Of a stretch of DNA of 64,000 nt, positions 11,066 to 23,589 are shown piece after piece. The stretch comes from Epiperipatus broadwayi. Taxonomy: Eukaryota > Onychophora > Udeonychophora > Euonychophora > Peripatidae. The notes beneath the pieces were generated by a model that worked only from the letters and a program-made list of their open reading frames with translations, ran no database searches and had not been told where the DNA came from. The translations under genes and the position numbers were made by a program. The DNA is taken from positions 16,057,254 through 16,121,253 of the forward strand of contig JAQFVV010006197.1 in the NCBI GenBank assembly GCA_028023455.1, given 5' to 3'. How positions within the stretch are numbered: position 1 is the stretch's first letter; each line of letters opens with the position of its first letter.

Positions 11066-13735
11066 TGTGCCAGGCATTATCAAATGGCCTTGCACAAAAT
11101 CTGCTGTAAATAATATTACAGCAGATATATATATATATAGATTTGTACATATTAGGCACAACAAATATATAAATGTGCTATATTAATAATGGAAGTTGGT
11201 CTGAGCATTAAAATACCCACACACACCAATTTAAAGTAATATGAAATTGACATACAAAATATTGCATAATAAACTCATGTGTTTTTTTTTCCTTTTTGTA
11301 TATTGTTTATGATATGTCATTATATGTATTTGCTTTTTTATTTTCCAACATACTTGTACATTTTTTTAATCACTTTTCTAAAGATTGTAATTTTATTCCA
11401 TAAGCAAAAAAATGTTAATTGCTTTTGCAAAAATCTGATCAAAAGCAAAATGTTTGATAATGCTATAATTAAACTGTTATCTTTTTAAAAATTCTTTTGA
11501 ATTGATTTTGTAAGCAAGTGGTCTGGGTTATTCAAGATGGAAAACCTGTCAAACTTAAAATGTAGAATTTAATCGGAAAGATATAAAGGAATGTTTATAA
11601 TCTAAGTGATAAGCTAGGTTAAAAGGATTGGCTGATTCATTCTTCTCAGAGGGATATCTGAATTGGTTCTTATTAGTGGGATTAATAGTGCTGTGGGATT
11701 CATTCTTTCTTTGGCAGTCATTCTGGGCAAGTCATGCACTTTTTTGGCTCCAGAATTCTCCAAGCAACCAGCTACTTCGAGATTAATTTTTGAACAGGAC
11801 TACTGCTGACATTTTCTAAGAAATCCATTATACAGTTCTTTTAAGAACTAATGATTTCTTAAAGATTTAATGAACCAGTCAAATAGCAAGTGAACATTTA
11901 ATAAAAAATTATTATCATATACAGAGGAAAATATGGGGCAATCTACCAGAGAGTCCAGTGAAATGACTGTGGGGTAAACAACCAGCCGGTGCACCGCCCT
12001 TTCTCTGTCCCAAGCTGCCAAGATGTGCCCACGCCAGTTCCAGCCGTCCACGATGAAGCCAAATGACGCCTTGCCTACGCCGAAATAGATGAAACCCTCA
12101 CCGCACAGCCAGTTGACTTGAAACCCACAGGAGAATGAAGACGCAGATATAAGTTTATTTTAAGATGGTTTATTAATATTGAAATAATTAACTTTGATAT
12201 TTCCGATTAAATATATTATTATTATTTTTTATTATTATTATTAATCTTTTAAAAAAGAGAGTTATCTCTCGCATATGTATATTGAATTACGGTTATTACG
12301 GGCATAAATGTTAAAGCTTTTACTTAAATCTTTTGAGTCAATTTTTCTATATCAAATTCTAGTATTTTCAACAAAGGTTGCAATGAGATTTTTTTGTTGT
12401 TGTTGCTATGTGTTTTCCTCTTTGTTACTCCTGAAATTTGTCATATACAAATATACATGCGTATATACACATAATATTCAGTAAATACGATATCTCATGT
12501 TGAATATCTAAAAAATGTATTTAACCGTATATCTTTTTTTAAGTTATTTTTTTTGTCACTGCGGCACCTCATGATGCGTGGAAGAAGGGATCTATTATAG
12601 ATTCCCTGTAAGCAAGTCCTTTAATAACTTTATATTTAAATAGTAAGTGTTTAATTGTGCTGCACGTATATACATGTATAGGAGTTTATCTATAGCAAAA
12701 GAGAAATCAATACAGTACCTTATGGTGAGTACGATATAGTATCTGAGCCAATGCAACCTTGTTGACAGTTGAAAATATGAAATTAGTGAAATATCTCATA
12801 TTGCAAATATAAGTATGCATAGTTTATTATTATTATTATTTTTGCTATCTATAAAAAGGTTTTAAAGTAATCAGTAAAAGTGTATGCCTGTATGACCGAA
12901 AATCTCATATATATATATCAAATCACACAAAGTATAACTTATTCCTATAGGGTAAAAAGCTCAGACCACTTCCATTACTTATAAACATTGTAAATAGCTT
13001 TAAGGATTTATTATTTTTCTTATTTAAAATTGTATCTATCTATTTCAACGCCACGAATATATATATATATATATGGGTTTATGATAATTAATTATTTAGT
13101 ATTTTTGTTATTATATCATCATTAGTGTGAAACGATGGTGGGTATTTGGGATTAAATAAATATTTAATCATATTATTAAACTTATTTCATTTTCGTATTG
13201 TTATTTATATTGATAAAAATATATTCTTTCCTTATCAACCACGTACCTGTAATAATCATTTAACTTACCCATTTGAAAACCCTAGATGTAGAGTGACTGA
13301 GCTAGCCACAAAGGGATATCGCACTACCGGGGTGTTAAATCTTATTCTTATGCTTCGCTGAACATATGGTATTGCACATCCTTCTAGGAGGGAAGGAAGA
13401 AAAAAAATTCATATTTTTTTTTGTTTGTTTTGTTTTCTAGAAGTGGGGCGCAAAGGTCTATTTTATAAATAGATTTTTCAAAGGTGTGTACTTACCATTG
13501 TTCTAAATGTTCGGGCATTTGAATAAGATATCAACTAAAGGGTGTTTTTGACTGGAAGAGTCCGGTCAATGCACTCTTCCTATCACTTTAGCTGGAAGTA
13601 CCAATATATATATATATAAGTACAGACAATCGGTTCTAAATTGATATCCATTCTTTTTCCTGTTAAATCTTGTTCACTTCATGCTCAGTGCAAGATTAGG
13701 ATTAGAAAATCTGCAGGGGAGTTTGGCCCGGTACA
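11066..13735 (+). repeat. E2 5' LTR (2670 bp)
   Basis: Aligned by eye along its whole length with 17429-20086. It includes a GC-rich block (11935-12150), several (ATT)n stretches and (AT)n tracts that vary in length between the copies. At 2.67 kb it is far longer than the usual few hundred bases of gypsy LTRs, which suggests captured sequence. Confidence 0.9.
11929..12150 (-). other. GC-rich open frame inside E2 5' LTR
   Basis: On the minus strand a frame is open from about 12150 to 11848 and encodes, among others, GFQVNWLCGEGFIYFGVGK and GWNWRGHILAAWDRERAVHR. It stands out from its surroundings by GC content. The 3' LTR copy (18274-18516) keeps the same frame. Here the would-be start codon is ATA and three bases are missing near 12132. 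It may be a fragment of a cellular gene picked up by the LTR. I do not recognise the protein. Confidence 0.4.
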
Positions 13736-13742
13736 GTAAAAC

Positions 13743-13760
13743 TGGCACCCAATGTGGGGC
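13743..13760 (+). promoter_or_regulatory. E2 primer binding site, tRNA-Lys type
   Basis: TGGCACCCAATGTGGGGC starts 7 bases after the 5' LTR. It matches the complement of the 3' end of animal tRNA-Lys(CUU), TGGCGCCCAACGTGGGGC, at 16 of 18 positions, so this tRNA probably primes first-strand cDNA synthesis. The 7-base offset is a little longer than usual. Confidence 0.7.
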
Positions 13761-15140
13761 CAGTTTAATCTGCACTACAGCGCGCCATCTAGGCATTTAA
13801 ACCTAAAAAAAATTTATAAAGTAGGCAGTTACGTAAATCAAAAAAAAAATTTTTTTATTTTATATATTTTGATATCCGGTCATTAGACGATGTCACTAGC
13901 TCAAGAAGTAGCAGAGGTTAAATAATATAATAAATTCTTATCTAAGAATATATAAAAAAAGAATAAAATAAGCCACTGCCAGTAATTACCACACAAACAT
14001 TTATTTATGCACATATATATAAGATTTAAAATTATTTTAGTATTAGTTTTACATTTTAAAATTTAACTTACATTTTTAACTTTGATTTTTGATTTTAATT
14101 TACATTTAATTTTTATAAATTTACATTTTAATTTTTTTTATAAGTTTGCACAGATGGGATTATAAAAGCTTGTTTTATAATGTTGAGTAAAGATCGGTTA
14201 CATAGATTACACAGTTAAAAACATTTCAAAATAAACATAAACGATTAAAATATAAAATCATTGGTGGAATTGCATGAGGGAATTCACAAGAAACCCAGTA
14301 GCATTCATTGTAAGATGCCCGCATTGACACCAATAACTTAAAAGACATCCGAATAAATATATTTTAGATACTCACCGTAAGGTATCATTTTTTACCGAAT
14401 GTCTATATATTTTGATCAAATATAAAAATCAAAACATAATTAACCGATAACGAGTCCATGCAAACGTATATACTCAACATAAATTTAATGCAATTTTATT
14501 TAGAGTGTCGAGTATGAATAGACTACATACATTCGCATTTGAAAAGAAAATATTCTATCCCTATTTAACCTTAGGCTAAAAGTTCGCAGTTAAACTGGCG
14601 TCAATCCATCTGATACATTTATGTATTCAATGTAGCATGAAAATACAACAGCACAAATATACATACTGTCAGGAATGGACACCTGAACAGTATAGTTAGA
14701 GAAGACATTGACTCTTGTCCAATACAGGAATATGACATCTGTATGGCAAGAAGAACAATAAAATAAAAACTCCATAGGAAGGAACTGCGATCCTTTTTTC
14801 GACTTAAAATCCCATCCATAGGCAAAGGGTTGGTGCGGTGTATACAGCGATTCTGCACGTAGCGAAACTCATACTACATCTACTAATTACACCAATATAT
14901 CCAATCCATTGACCCAATTCAACAATGGCACAAATAACCTAAGATTACCCTCCTCTAATATAACTTTACAAATCTATATAGCCATTCACGCCCGACTTAA
15001 GTTTAACATTTATATAATTTAATTTATCGAAAAACAAAAATCATTATAAAAACTTAAAAGAACAAAAAAAAAATAAATGGAAATGATTTTAAATAAAAAA
15101 AAATAGATCAAATTACATTATTAATATTAATTTATGTTGG
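13761..15140. other. E2 internal region without recognisable gag or protease
   Basis: AT-rich with stops in every frame. Overlapping minus-strand frames at 14590-14858 show no motif that I know. This is where gag, protease and the first half of RT should be; they appear to have been deleted and partly replaced by unrelated sequence. Confidence 0.55.
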
Positions 15141-15144
15141 TCAG

Positions 15145-15222
15145 ATAGGATTCTATTTGTATTATTTACTAAAAGGTTTTTGTATTATTTACTAAGGTTT
15201 TTGTATTATTTACTAAAAGGTT
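15145..15222 (+). repeat. Short tandem repeat at the truncated RT edge
   Basis: The unit TTTGTATTATTTACTAAAAGG occurs three times in a row (near 15155, 15179 and 15198), with small length differences. It lies exactly where recognisable RT sequence begins, so it may mark the deletion or template-switch junction. Confidence 0.65.
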
Positions 15223-16075
15223 TACGATGTCTGGACCAGGTTTTGTCTCAGGAAATCAAGAAAATTTTAACAATATATGTGGATGATGTCGTGGTAGCAT
15301 CCACATCACTGGAAGAACACTTCCAACCCTTACAAATATTTTTTGCAGAATGCGAAGCTAAAGGAATCAAAATCAATCTGAAAAAGAGTATATTGATCTC
15401 TGAGGAGATAGAATTTTTGGGTCATTTGGTTGGACGAACAGGAATCAAACCCCACCCTGAAAAAATCAGTGCAATAAATGACTTCCCTTTATGTAAAACA
15501 CGAAAGCACATTCGGTCCTTTTTAGGACTATGCAACTTTTACAACAGATTCTGTGAAAAATTTGCTGACCGAATGGAACCGTTACTAAGATTATTCAGGA
15601 AAGATACCCGTTGGAACTGGACCAGTGAACAAGAGGAAGCATTCGCTGAGATTAAGAAAAATTTTATAAAACAAGTAGTGCTGGCATACCCAGACTTCGA
15701 CAAACCCTTTATACTCCAAACTGATAGCAGTGCATATGGATAGGGTGTTACACTATCCCAAGTTCAGCAAGATGGTCAGATAGGAGTCCTGTACTTCATA
15801 AGCAGGTTGTTGAAAGGACCTGAACGTAATTACACAGTTACAGCAAAAGAAGCCCTTGCAATCATATGGGCATTTGAGAAATTTCATCCTATGCTACTAG
15901 GCTCTGAAGTAATAGTAATTACAGACCATAAGAGTCTTCAATTTCGAAATCACAGCCATCTCACTAATAGCCGACTAGTTCGCTGGAGTTTGTTTCTCCA
16001 AGAGTTTAATTATACAGTGAAACATTGCAAAGGAGCTGAGAATGTGGTGGCTGACATCCTCAGTCATCATCCCAT
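15215..16075 (+). pseudogene. E2 reverse transcriptase (C-terminal half) and RNase H
   Basis: Starts mid-RT: the catalytic box TIYVDDVVVA is at about 15270-15300, followed by the connection motif IEFLGHLVGRTGIKPHPEKI and SFLGLCNFYNRF. RNase H follows (FILQTDSSAYG near 15707, interrupted by TAG at 15741; EALAIIWAFEKFHPMLLG; ITDHKSLQF). The D, E, D residues of RNase H are visible. The fingers and first palm motifs of RT are missing, so it cannot polymerise. Only one stop lies in this half, so it decayed less than E1 and E3. Confidence 0.9.
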
Positions 16076-17366
16076 TCAAACTCAACAGCAACAACACCTG
16101 AGGATAGATCATGCATACATGATGAGCATATCATGTAAGGACAGATATAGAGGAACAACTACAACAAATGTCAAAGAGACAGCATGGTCTCCTCAGAAGA
16201 ATGACAGTACCCTAGGCAAGAAGTGCCGCTACAAGATAGAAAAGAGGGTTTTATATTACCAAATTCAAGAAGACATTGATGAATGGAGAGTGATGGTACC
16301 ACCAGCCATTTGGGGCTTTCTCACTGATTACATTCACAGACTATATGGACATTATGGAACTCCAAAAACTGAATATTGCCTCAAGCACTGGTTCTATCGG
16401 CCTGGGATGCACCGAGACATAATAAAGATTTTGAACAAATGTGAAATATGCCACCGTGCAAAACCACTGAATAGAGCATACACAACTCCAATGAAATCAA
16501 TCATCCCTAACAATTCAAAGGAAATAATGGCCATGGATTTTTAGGTTCCTCTGCTACCCTTCAATAGAAAAAGATATTTACTCGTATATGACCTTTTTTC
16601 CAAATTTGTGGCAGCCTACCCTTTAGCAAGAGCTACAACACGTGAAACTATAAAGATTCTAGAGTCCTCACATTTTAACACAGTTGGGAAACCAGAAACT
16701 ATCCTGACAGACCATGGAACCCCTTTTGTATCAGAAGAATGGAACAAATGGGTTGCTAAGCGGGGAGTTAAACACGTACTTACGTCAATTCGTAATCCCC
16801 AAAGTAATCCCTATGAAAGAGTTATGCAAGAGTTGGGGAGGCTGTTTCGTACATACTTACCAAAAAACCATAAGGGATGGGTAAAACAGCTACCTCAGAT
16901 ACTAAATTATATAAACTGGTCTGTACATGAATCCACAGGATTCCCTCCAACACAGCTACATTTTGGAAAACTTGTACCAAAACTCTTCAAGGCAAATTTC
17001 CCAGGGAGCAGAGACAACACAATTGACATAGAATTAGATAAAAAAAGGCTCAAGCTCGGATGCACAAGATGAGTCTCAGAAGAAAGAAAAGGAAACAGCA
17101 CGCAAAACTACAAGTTCAAGGTAGGGGATAGAGTGATGGTCAGAACGCCTCATGTGAGCATTCCAGAAAAGTTCCAATGTAAAAATTTTTTTAACCTTTA
17201 TGAAGGCCCTTTTGAAATTGTGGAGTGCAGTGGACATAATGCTTTCTGGATTAAAACAGAACAGGGAATAAAGGGTACATACAATGCTCGTGTACTAAAA
17301 CCCATACCATATCATCCAGGATGCTCCGAAATCATCTCACATGTATACTTCATAATATCTGTATAA
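16076..17366 (+). pseudogene. E2 integrase
   Basis: The zinc domain has HRLYGHYG and CEICHRAK (16338-16465). The core has the first aspartate in MAMDF (then TAG at 16542-16544), the second in LTDHGTPF (near 16708) and the glutamate in YERVMQE (near 16815). Frame breaks lie near 17070. The C-terminal part (17133-17366) carries YEGPFEIVE, the GPF/Y motif of gypsy integrases. Integrase would join cDNA to the target. Two breaks make it non-functional as read. Confidence 0.88.
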
Positions 17367-17414
17367 ATAAGAACTTAAGACTTTAAATGGTCATATCCAT
17401 TTAAAAGTCTCATC

Positions 17415-17428
17415 GGAGAGGGGGGTAT
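17415..17428 (+). promoter_or_regulatory. E2 polypurine tract
   Basis: GGAGAGGGGGGTAT directly precedes the 3' LTR start TGTGCC. It is the plus-strand primer typical of LTR elements. Element N4 has a near-identical arrangement (GGGAGGAGGGTAT before TGTAAC). Confidence 0.8.
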
Positions 17429-20086
17429 TGTGCCAGGCATTATCAAATGGCCTTGCACAAAATCTGCTGTAAAGAATATTACAGCAGATACATATATAGA
17501 TTTGTACATATTAGGCACAACAAATATATAAATATGCTATATTAATAATGGAAGTTGGTCTGAGCATTAAAATACCACACACACACCAATTTAAAGTAAT
17601 ATGAAATTGACATACAAAATATTGCATAATAAACTCATGTGTTTTTTTTTTTCCTTTTTGTATATTTTTTATGATATGTCATTACATGTATTTGCTTTTT
17701 TATTTTCCAACATACTTGTATATTTTTTTAATCACTTTTCTAAAGATTGTAATTTTATTCCATAAGCAAAAAAAATATTAATTGCTTTTGCAAAAATCTG
17801 ATCAAAAGCAAAATGTTTGATAATGCTATAATTAACTGTTATCTTTTTAAAAATTATTTTGAATTGATTTGTAAGCAAGTGGTCTGGGTTATTCAAGATG
17901 GAAAACATGTCAAACTTAAAATGTAGAATTTAATTGGAAAGATACAAAGAATGTTTATAATCTAAGTGATAACTAGGTTAAAAGGATTGGCTGATTCATT
18001 CTTCTCAGAGGGATATCTGAATTGGTTCTTATTAGTGGGATTGATAGTGCTGTGGGATTCATTCTTTCTTTGGCAGTCATTCTGGGCAAGTCATGCACTT
18101 TTTTGGCTCCAGAATTCTCCAAGCAACCAGCTACTTAGAGATTAATTTTTGAACAGGACTACTGCTGACATTTTCTAAAAAATCCAATATACAGTTCTTT
18201 TAAGAACTAATGATTTCTTAAAGATTTAATGAACCAGTGGAATAGCAAGTGAACATTTAATAAAAAATTATTATCATATACAAACAGAGGAAAATATGGG
18301 GCAATCTACCAGAGAGTCCAGTGAAATGACCGTGGGGTAAACAACCAGCTGGTGCACCGCCCTTTCTCTGTCCCAAGCTGCCAAGATGTGCCCACGCCAG
18401 TTCCAGCTGTCCACAATGAAGACAAACACTGCCTTGCCTACGCCGAAATAGATGAAACCCTCACCGCACAGCCAGTTGACTTGAAACCCGCAGGAGAAGA
18501 ATGAAGACGCAGACATAAGTTTATTTTAAGATGGTTTATTAATATTGAAATAATTAACTTTGATATTTCCGATTAAATATATTATTATTATTTTTTATTA
18601 TTATTATTAATCTTTTAAAAAAGAGAGTTATCTCTCGCATATTACGGGCATAAATGTTAAAGCTTTTACTTAAATCTTTTGAGTCAATTTTTCTATGTCA
18701 AATTCTAGTATTTTCAACAAAGGTTGCAATGAGATTTTTTTGTTGTTGTTGCTATTCGTTTTCCTCTTTGTTACTCCTGAAATTCATCATATACAAATAT
18801 ACATGCGTATATACACTTATAATATTCGGTAAATACGATATCTCATGTTGAATATCTAAAAAATGTATTTAACCGTATATCTTTTTTTAAGTTATTTTTT
18901 TTTTGTCACTGCGGCACCTCATGATGTGTGTAAAAAGGGATCTATTATAGATTCCCTGTAAGCAAGTCCTTTAATAACTTTATATTTAAATAGTAAGTGT
19001 TTAATTGTGCTGCACGTATATACAGGTATAGGAGTTTATCTATAGCAAAAGGGAAATCGATACAGTACCTTATGGTGAGTACAATATAGTATCTGAGCCA
19101 ATGCAACCTTGTTGACTGTTGAAAATATGAAATTAGTGAAATATCTCATATTGCAAATATACGTATGCATAGTTTATTATTATTATTATTTTTGCTATCA
19201 ATAAAAAGGTTTTAAAGTAATCAGTAAAAGCGTATGCCTGTATGACCGAAAATCTCATATATATATATATCAAATCACACAAAGTATAACTTATTCCTAC
19301 AGGGTAAAAAGCTCAGACCACTTCCATTACTTATAAACATTATAAATAGCTTTAAGGATTTATTATTTTTCTTATTTAAAATTGTATCTATCTATTTCAA
19401 CGCCGCGAATATATATATATATATGGGTTTGTGATAATTAATTATTTAGTATTTTTGTTATTATATCATCATTAGTGTGAAACGGTGGTGGATATTTGGG
19501 ATTAAATAAATATTTAATCATACTATTAAACTTACTTCGTTTTCATATTGTTATTTATATTGATAAAAATATATTCTTTCCTTATCAACCATGTACTTGT
19601 AATAATCATTTAACTTACCCATTTGAAGACCCTAGATGTAGAGTGACTGAGCTAGCCACAAAGGGATATCGCTCTACCGGGGTGTTAAATCTTATTCTTA
19701 TGCTTCGCTGAACATATGGTATTGCACATCCTTCTAGGAGGGAAGGAAGAAAAAAAATTCATTTTTTTTTTTGTTGTTTTATTTTCTAGAAGTGGCGCGC
19801 AAAAGTCTATTTTGTAAATAGATTTTTCAAAGGTGTGTACTTACCATTGTTCTAAATGTTCGGGCATTCGAATAAGATATCAACTAAAGGGTGTTTTTGA
19901 CTGGAAGAGTCCGGTCAATGCACTCTTCCTATCAGTTTAGCTGGAAGTACCAATATATATATATATATAAGTACAGACAATCGGTTCTGAATTGATATCC
20001 ATTCTTTTTCCTGTTAAATCTTGTTCACTTCATGCTCAGTGCAAGATTAGGATTAGGAAATCCACAGGGGAGTTTGGCCCGGTACA
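17429..20086 (+). repeat. E2 3' LTR (2658 bp)
   Basis: Direct repeat of 11066-13735. Differences are mostly single substitutions and changes in (AT)n and poly-T length, plus a short deletion near 18637 (the 5' copy has about 20 bases more). It ends GGTACA at 20086. Confidence 0.9.
18274..18516 (-). other. GC-rich open frame inside E2 3' LTR, with ATG
   Basis: An 80-codon frame starting at ATG 18516, with MSASSFFSCGFQVNWLCGEG at its N-terminus and WNWRGHILAAWDRERAVHQ in the middle. Compared with the 5' LTR copy it keeps the start codon and the frame; several changes between the copies are substitutions that leave it open. A GTATATG follows the open part (minus strand), which could be a splice donor if this is a captured exon. 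No family recognised. Confidence 0.42.
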
Positions 20087-20610
20087 ATATATATATATTA
20101 TAAATAAAGTTTACTATAAAATTATTGTAAACCTAGTACAGACAGTGCATGAATAAATTTCCCTAGTTATTAATTTATACTCTAGAAAATTTATACATCA
20201 CACATATATTTGAATGTCATTAAAATTAATATATGCTAATGAAAACAGATTTATGTTAGGTCAGACTAGTATAAGAAAACCTTGAATAAATATACGTCAT
20301 TGTAATCACGTCATCATGATGTAAAGTGATGTGCATACATGCCATAGTCATTGAGTTTGATAGTTTGTAATTGTAGTTGCAATAATAGCAAATAAACTGT
20401 ACATTTGCTGTGTAACAGCTATACATATTGTGTATGCATAAGAAGCAAAATTAATGGATTGTAGAGATTACAAAGTAATTTGTAAGAATAACTAATTCTT
20501 TCATTTATTTATAAATGGTTCTTTGACAAATGAATAAACTTGTTTATTAAATTTAATTTGTTGTATTTATTAATTAAACTTAGTGATGCTACTTGGCTGT
20601 TATTACTAAT
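20087..20610 (+). repeat. E3 5' LTR, right part
   Basis: ATTATAAATAAAGTTTACTA and the following 170 bases align with the 3' LTR from 24026 (shared blocks: ACAGACAGTGCAT, CCTAGTTATTAA, AATATATGCTAAT). Beyond about 20260 the similarity fades. The end is approximate. Confidence 0.65.
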
Positions 20611-20798
20611 AATAATCACGGGAAATAGGAAAATAGCAAAGATCAACAATAGAAAAACCTTTGCAAGTAAATAAAATGATGCAGATCTGACAAGTGGAAA
20701 AATCTGTGGAAGTAAACAGTATAATGTAAATTGACAGTTGAGTTCATTTCAGAAATTAATTAAGGAGCAGATAATATATTTGATATTAGTAGAATTTC

Positions 20799-21660
20799 AT
20801 GCAACCAAGCAAAATGACATTACTAAATAATAATAATATTTGTCAATTTGATATTAACAATGCATTGGATTGGAAAATTTACATTAAAAATGTCAAAAGA
20901 TATTTGTTAATTAATAAAATTAATGATGAAAAATTAAAATCGCAATGCTTATATGGTTCTCAGTTAAGAAAATTCTGCTAGTGGCAAACTAACTCTATGA
21001 CCCAAAATTCTCTGAAAAAAATATCATAATCAGTAATTAAAGGAGATGTAAACTGTCTATTTTAAACCAATGAGGTCTAAATAAGGAGCATACTTTAGAT
21101 TCAGAAATAGATGACAGTTATCTCAATAAATGTATCAAGATTATGCTACAGTTTTAAGGACATTATCTAAAGAATGTAATTTTAATGCTGAGCTTGATAA
21201 TATACTATTAGATCAATTATTATGATGAATGAAAGATAATAAGATGTGCTACAGTTTTAAGGACATTATCTAAAGAATGTAATTTTAATGCTGAGCTTGA
21301 TAATATACTATTAGATCAATTATTATGATGAATGAAAGATAATAAGTTCAAGAATGTTCTATTAAGTGAGCTTGACCTAAATTATAAGCATGCAATTGAA
21401 AAACATATTGTAAAGAAAATAGAATTGGAAAATGCTGCAGAATGTCAAACTGCCACAATTCAGATGTACGACTACACCTGTAAACAAATATAAGAACTGA
21501 TAAGACTGAACTGTGAGAGCATTAGGGATGTTTTAATGTGTTGTTGCTATGGTGGAAGAAGCCACATGAAAAAAACTTGTAAATATAAAAAGAAAAATGT
21601 CATGTTTGTAAATTAATTACACATTCAGCATGTATGTGCCAGAATAAAGACAAAAATATT
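20799..21660 (+). pseudogene. E3 gag remnant
   Basis: A short open stretch (20799-20981) holds NNALDWKIYIKNVKRYLLIN, similar to the E1 Gag N-terminus. A cysteine knuckle follows in another frame near 21539-21640 (CCCYGGRSHMKKTCKY). Stops are frequent. It would have been the nucleic-acid-binding structural protein of the element. Confidence 0.65.
21145..21347 (+). repeat. 103-bp direct tandem duplication in E3
   Basis: GCTACAGTTTTAAGGACATT at 21145 recurs at 21248 and the identity continues to the end of each unit (ATGAATGAAAGATAATAAG). The near-perfect match contrasts with the heavy decay of the host element, so the duplication is younger than the element. Confidence 0.85.
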
Positions 21661-21779
21661 AAAACTAAGCTAACTTTGGATTGTAAATCAGTGGGAGGGA
21701 GCGTCAAAAGTAAAAATAATATTAAGAAAATAAATGATATTTATGATCATAGCTTGCTGGATGTAATATCGGTGAATAG

Positions 21780-23245
21780 AAAATTAATATGAAAGTAGAT
21801 AGTGGAGTGGAGTTGTTTTGTCCTTGATGTCTCAGAATGACTGATCAAAAATTAGTGCAAAAAGACAATGTCACTTGAAAAAACCCAATGTAAATAGCTA
21901 CAGGTGTAAATGATAATACAATAAGAAAAAAGAGTTAAAATGAACTACAAAATTAAATTACTATCACTCCATATAGTTAAGAGAAGTTAAGAGATTTTAG
22001 TACTAATGTTGGGACAAAAAATGGTTTAGACTGCTAGGTATTATTACATATTAACAATATTAAAAGAGTACAGCTGGAGTCTAAAGTTTATAATAAGTAC
22101 CCACAATTTTTCAAGCCTGGAGTTGCAGAGTTAATAAAATAGTCGGTGGATACGAAACCTGTGAAGAATGCCCAGCTAATCATGTGTAAACCTGGCATAA
22201 TTTCATTTGCTTTAAGGCTCAAGATAGAGGAGGTTATTACTAATTTAGTCAAAGACATTTTAGCACCAGGAGAAAAATCATAATAGGCTATCCCAGAGGT
22301 AGTTATAATGAAACTGGATAAGACCATTCATCTACACTGAGACTATCTCCTAACACTAAACAGATACATTAATAAGGGAGTTTATCTTGTTCCAAGTGTG
22401 TATGATATATTAGCAATGCTGCAGAAGGCCTCTCATTTTGCAAAAATTCAATTTATAAAGTCTGCTTTTTACAAATTCTCGTAACAGATAGAGTAACAGA
22501 ATAGGATGACCATTAGTACTCACCTGGGATTATTCAAATGTAACAAAGTTACTTTATGGAATAACTGTTGCATCAAATGTATTTCAAGCCAAAATGGATA
22601 ACTTATTCAAAAAATGGAGTTATCCTTACTTGAATGATATATTAATAATCACTGAAACAGCACAAGTTTGCAATACATGTATCAAAATGCAATAGGAGGA
22701 CCTCTGAAATAAAGCTTCTGGGTCATGTTATTAACCAAAAGGGTAAATATCCAAACCCAGAAAAAGATGAAGTGATACAAAATGCCTCAAAATCAAAGAA
22801 TGTAAAAGATTTATAAGCATTTTTAGGCCTTTTAAATTTTTTTTTTGAAAGTTTTCTGAAAGGCAAGTCGCATGGGGGAACATTTTAATACCAATTACTT
22901 AAAATGTGACAGTGCTGGAACAAAGCCATAATAGAGTTTACCAGAAGGCAAAATACTTGCTAACTTCCAGTCAATTGCTCATACACTATTGCAATTATCA
23001 CAAGGTGATAGTAATATTAAATACTCCAATATATGAAGTTGGGGTTGTCATTTCACACTGTTGCGAAGGAGTAAAATGTCCAATAGTATATGCATCAAGA
23101 ATATTCACAGCTGCTAAAAAAACTAGTCACCTTGACAAGGAAGCTTTAGCCATTGTCTTTGCTATTAAAAAGTTTTATTGGTATTTGCATGGTCATGAAT
23201 TTAAAATATACAAGAACCATCAACCATTGTTAGGAATTTTCTGAA
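21780..23245 (+). pseudogene. E3 protease, reverse transcriptase and RNase H remnant
   Basis: The protease active site survives as KVDSG near 21791. RT runs about 22080-22850 with many stops; the catalytic box reads PYLNDILIITE near 22626, so the first aspartate of YxDD is replaced by asparagine. RNase H is the longest open part (22906-23244): ASRIFTAAKKTSHLDKEALA and AIKKFYWYLHGHEFKIY. Order and motifs are those of Ty3/gypsy pol. Fully dead. Confidence 0.78.
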
Positions 23246-23589
23246 ACTGTAAAACTCCCTTAACATCAAGCTATCATATGATTCTTTAGATGAATTAACT
23301 GCTTAAGATTACAAACGTATATATAAGCCTGGTAAATGCCCTATCATGTTTACCATATAGAGATAAATTACATAGATTTTATGAAATCTAGAAAGCTGAA
23401 TAGTTCGATAGTTGCCAAATGGACTAAAATGACCCTGATACAAGACACTAAAGAAATGGATAAAACCTGGATAGTCAAAAGTCAACCTAATATGTAGTGA
23501 GATCAATCTGGAATGTATGCAAATGTTTACCAATGCGTAATGGTTGAACACATATGACAAATCGCATACTTATACCAATATAAGACCTA

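Larger units (their letters stand above)
11066..20086 (+). mobile_element. Ty3/gypsy element E2 with very long LTRs
   Basis: Long direct repeats 11066-13735 and 17429-20086, both TGTGCCAGGC...CCGGTACA (proper TG...CA ends), flank a primer binding site, an unrecognised stretch, a 5'-truncated pol and a polypurine tract. Flanking ATAT on both sides (11062-11065, 20087-20090) fits a 4-bp duplication, although the site is (AT)n-rich. It sits inside the 5' LTR of E3. Gag, protease and the N-terminal half of RT are absent, so it is defective, yet the LTRs differ only by a few percent by eye. Confidence 0.9.

Noticed and set aside
13256-13340. tRNA-like stretch on the minus strand of the E2 LTR (TAGCTCAGTCAC followed by GGGTTTTCAAATGGG)
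   Set aside because: The A-box is good but the B-box fits poorly and spacing is short; no cloverleaf could be drawn by hand.
13146-13361. 71-codon plus-strand ORF in the E2 LTR, also at 19496-19711
   Set aside because: Open in both LTRs but AT-rich, no known motif, and the copies differ by amino-acid-changing substitutions; chance frame seems likelier than a gene.
14590-14858. Overlapping minus-strand ORFs in the E2 interior as an env or accessory gene
   Set aside because: No signal peptide plus fusion motif and no homology recognised; stops interrupt soon on both sides.
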